NCBI RefSeq assembly: GCF_015690345.1
Contig: NZ_JADPUN010000165.1
Location: forward strand, 1-44,762
Direction of reading: 5' to 3'
Origin: Plantactinospora alkalitolerans
GTDB taxonomy: Bacteria; Actinomycetota; Actinomycetes; Mycobacteriales; Micromonosporaceae
Length of the DNA stretch: 44,762 nt
Part shown: piece after piece, positions 43,005 through 44,762 of the stretch
How the letters are laid out: each line of letters starts with the position of its first letter
Numbering within the stretch: position 1 is the stretch's first letter
Made by a program: the position numbers and the translations under genes
The notes under the pieces: generated by a model
What the model saw: only the letters and a program-made list of their open reading frames with translations
Database searches by the model: none
What the model was told of the DNA's origin: nothing

Positions 43005-43552
43005 GACAGCGCCTCCCGCAGGGCGATCCGGGCCCGCCGCGCGCGGGTCTTCACGGTCCCTTCCGGCATACCGAGCAGCAGCGAGGTCTCCCGGGCGGTC
43101 AACCCGTCGAGCACCATCGCCCGTAGCACCTGACGCAGCTCCGCCGGCAGCGCCAGCAGGGCCCGCTCCAGGTCGGCGTCCATTCCGCCGGCCAGTGCCT
43201 CCTCCTCGGCCGCCGGAGCCACCGGCTCGAAGGTCCGCACCGCCGGCATGCGCTCCCGCCGGGCCCGCTGCCGGAACGCGTCGACGAGTCGATGGGCGGC
43301 GATCGTCCACAACCAGCCCAGCGCGCTGCCGCCGGTCGAGGCGTGCGCCTGACTGCCGGCCGAGCGCCACACCGCCAGGTAGGTGTCCTGGAGCACCTCG
43401 GCAACCACGTCCTCGTCGGCGCACCGCCGACGCAGCCGTACGGTCAACCAGGGCGAGGTACGCCGGTACAACTCGTCGAAGGCACGCCGGTCGCCCCGAG
43501 CGACGCGGCGCAGCAGCTCGCCCTCGTCGAGTTCGTCCAGGCTTCGTCTCAC
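43001..43552 (-). CDS. ECF RNA polymerase sigma factor
   Basis: 183 residues. Region 2: FDELYRRTSPWLTVRLRRRC and VVAEVLQDTYLAVWRS; region 4: LPAELRQVLRAMVLDGLTAR and MPEGTVKTRARRARIALREA. GTG 43552 is preferred over TTG 43561, since neither has a clear ribosome site and the GTG gives the usual N-terminus. Coupled to the anti-sigma factor. Confidence 0.92.
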   Translation of the reverse strand: MRRSLDELDEGELLRRVARGDRRAFDELYRRTSPWLTVRLRRRCADEDVVAEVLQDTYLAVWRSAGSQAHASTGGSALGWLWTIAAHRLVDAFRQRARRERMPAVRTFEPVAPAAEEEALAGGMDADLERALLALPAELRQVLRAMVLDGLTARETSLLLGMPEGTVKTRARRARIALREALS

Positions 43553-43743
43553 ATCAGGCAAGACGACGGGTACCCCCGGATCGGTTCTCTCCTGCCAGTG
43601 ACCCGCGTCACATTCACGCTGTCGATGCGCGAGGCCTCGGCGCCCGCAACCAGGGTGCCATGGTGGTGAGACCCGACAGCATCAGAAGCTCTACCTGCAC
43701 AGCGGGCCCTCCTGAACCCGGTGCACAACCACAAGGTCCTCCG

Positions 43744-44133
43744 TCAATCCATTCCGGTGATGTCGCGTAGCTCGTCGTCGGTCGGCCGCCTGGACCGCAT
43801 CAGCGCCTGGATCGGCGGCGGTATGTACCCCGGGTCGTGGACTTCGAGCCACGGGCCGGCTGTCCGGATCCGGTCGCAGTCCGGCAGTCCGCAGGGGCGG
43901 CAGCCGTCGACGGCGCTGGGCCAGTGCGCGGCCATCACCTGACGGGCCACGACCGTGACCATTTGCCGGGCATCGGGGCGTGCCGCCGCCGGCTCAGCGA
44001 CGACAACCCACAGTGCCCACTCGGCGGTCGGGCACCAGTCGAGCCGGCAGGCTCCGCAGTCGCCGCCACTGGCGTGCGTGCTGATGATGTCGTACGCGGC
44101 GTCTATCGCCGCCCCGTGCGGACCCTCGGTCAT
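43744..44133 (-). CDS. small cysteine-rich protein with two CX2CX4C motifs
   Basis: 129 residues. The start is the ATG at 44133, because it overlaps the stop of the upstream small gene (ATGA). Two CX2CX4C motifs occur (CGACRLDWC at 26-34 and CRPCGLPDC at 78-86), good for two zinc or Fe-S sites. The rest is mixed, ending PTDDELRDITGMD. No family recognised. It lies beside a mobile-element edge, so it may belong to an integrative element. Confidence 0.65.
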   Translation of the reverse strand: MTEGPHGAAIDAAYDIISTHASGGDCGACRLDWCPTAEWALWVVVAEPAAARPDARQMVTVVARQVMAAHWPSAVDGCRPCGLPDCDRIRTAGPWLEVHDPGYIPPPIQALMRSRRPTDDELRDITGMD

Positions 44134-44282
44134 CCCCATGAGCGGGACCGGGCCATCTTGCGGCGTACGACGGCGAGTAGCGCCAGGCATCCGCCGCGCC
44201 GTCCACACTCGGTGCACCGGCCGCCACCCCGGTGCTGCCGTTCTATCCACCGGTCCGCCCGCCAACGGGCCCATGCATCCAT
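44130..44282 (-). CDS. small basic protein with a CX2CX5C motif
   Basis: 50 residues from ATG 44282 (GGAAGGGG upstream): MDAWARWRADRWIERQHRGG, then CTECGRRGGC and a basic end. It overlaps the cysteine-rich gene downstream by four bases, and the two share the Cys pattern style. Such tiny zinc-ribbon-like proteins occur in conjugative and phage modules of actinobacteria, but no function is known. Confidence 0.55.
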   Translation of the reverse strand: MDAWARWRADRWIERQHRGGGRCTECGRRGGCLALLAVVRRKMARSRSWG

Positions 44283-44559
44283 CGCTGTGATCCCCTTCCG
44301 GACGTGGCGCCCCGGATCACCGATCACGGAGCGCCACTCGCCACCTGTTCCGGCGCCGGTCCGGAGAGCCCCGTACAAGGCCCCGGACCGGCGGGGACGC
44401 GCACCCTGACTGCGACTGACCAGGCCCTACGGCCGGTCGGCACGTCCCACACGCAACGTAGGCGAGCTAGCTAGGTCGGGGAACGACGTTCTAGGGACGG
44501 ACTGGACGTTTATCGCTACGCTCCCAGAAACGTCCCAGACGTCCTAGCGAGGTGGCCAC

Positions 44560-44591
44560 GTGCCGAACCACGCACTACGAGATGCACTAGC
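44560..44591 (+). pseudogene. N-terminus of a helix-turn-helix-type gene cut by an insertion sequence
   Basis: GTG 44560 has GAGGTGG upstream and reads MPNHALRDALA, the usual first residues of a family of actinobacterial XRE-type regulators. After ACTAGC (44586-44591) the sequence switches to the insertion-sequence end. The rest of the gene would lie beyond the element, outside the window. Short match, so moderate certainty. Confidence 0.5.
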
Positions 44592-44653
44592 TGTACTGCC
44601 CAGGGAGGTTGGTCGAGATTGTGTGACGACACGACCTGATGTCGTAGGTAGGT

Positions 44654-44714
44654 GAAGGCCTCCGGTTGTGGAGTGGAGCTGTCTAGGAACCGCTCCGCCA
44701 ACCAGGAGGCCTTC
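44654..44714 (+). promoter_or_regulatory. hairpin masking the transposase ribosome site
   Basis: GAAGGCCTCC (44654-44663) pairs with GGAGGCCTTC (44705-44714), and inner GTTG / CAAC and GGAGC / GCTCC segments extend the stem. The AGGAGG ribosome site lies in the right arm. Such structures in insertion sequences block translation of transcripts that enter from outside. Confidence 0.65.
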
Positions 44715-44762
44715 GTGTCCCACGCTAACGCTGCCTTGACCCCGCGCGCACGTCTGCGTCTG
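44715..44762 (+). CDS. IS481-like transposase, N-terminal fragment
   Basis: Only 16 residues are visible: MSHANAALTPRARLRL. This is the standard opening of IS481-type transposases in actinobacteria (DNA-binding helix-turn-helix, then a DDE domain). GTG 44715 follows AGGAGG, which is enclosed in a long hairpin (44654-44714). Confidence 0.75.
   Translation, partial: MSHANAALTPRARLRL

Larger units (their letters stand above)
44592..44762 (+). mobile_element. IS481-family-like insertion sequence, left end (continues past window)
   Basis: Begins TGTACTGCCCAGGGAGG directly after the hexamer ACTAGC. IS481 elements start with TGT and target NCTAGN, so the boundary is well supported. The transposase starts at 44715. 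The right end and target duplicate are outside the window. Confidence 0.7.

Noticed and set aside
42210-43424. 404-residue minus frame including the sigma-factor region
   Set aside because: The first ~140 residues are an out-of-frame reading of the sigma gene; the real gene starts at 43004.
43553-43743. Possible tRNA or other RNA gene in the gap upstream of the second sigma factor
   Set aside because: Short stems and a T-arm-like GAACCCGGT were noticed, but no cloverleaf can be drawn.

Overview
The window is a roughly 70 % G+C actinobacterial chromosome segment that fits Micromonosporaceae (Micromonospora-like) best. The grounds are codon use, many twin-arginine and lipobox exports, an LPXTG surface protein, sigma/anti-sigma pairs and a MerR gene of actinobacterial type. 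This is inference from protein style; there is no rRNA marker. The tyrA / deaminase-associated protein / tadA neighbourhood is also clustered in mycobacteria near the replication origin, and a cluster of DnaA boxes lies just beside it here.

Layout. (1) 1-5.6 kb, core genes: the 3' part of mtnA, tyrA, an M23 lipoprotein, the tadA pair, a DnaA-box cluster and an antibiotic-phosphotransferase-like gene. (2) 5.6-11.5 kb, an export system: a two-component regulator diverges from a translationally coupled operon of lipoprotein, membrane-fusion adaptor, ABC ATPase and FtsX/MacB-type permease. (3) 11.6-16.1 kb: deoD, tRNA-Ser(CGA), then a decayed integration site. It holds two integrase 3' remnants, repeated copies of the tRNA terminator, a GNAT gene, a beta-lactamase-family protein and a subtilase reduced to its two ends. 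(4) 16.1-22 kb: an ECF sigma factor with a CU044_5270-type partner, a membrane NACHT NTPase and a Tat-exported glucuronyl C5-epimerase-like lipoprotein. (5) 22.2-28.1 kb, secreted and surface proteins: a GH18 chitinase, an RlpA-like protein and a 1068-residue LPXTG-anchored ice-binding-type protein with six near-identical repeats. (6) 28.1-34.6 kb: flavin reductase-like protein, GNAT, an orphan NarL-type sensor kinase with internal tandem repeats, and a CtpE-like P-type ATPase carrying a REP-like palindrome inside its reading frame. (7) 34.6-39.2 kb: a secreted subtilisin, a secreted triple-repeat protein, a long structured leader ending in a perfect hairpin, a MerR regulator and a Cds1-like PLP enzyme. 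(8) 39.2-43.6 kb: a compact ABC export operon behind an ECF sigma/zinc anti-sigma pair. (9) 43.7-44.8 kb: a small cysteine-rich gene pair and an IS481-like element cut by the window edge.

How it works together: much of the window is about sensing and exporting at the envelope (two ECF systems, two sensor kinases, two ABC exporters, several secreted hydrolases). Evidence of past mobile DNA is concentrated at tRNA-Ser and at the right edge. The strongest unusual signals are the DnaA boxes, the MerR leader, the REP-like insertion in a conserved ATPase, the layered tRNA-Ser integration scar, the membrane NACHT protein and the repeat-rich surface protein.
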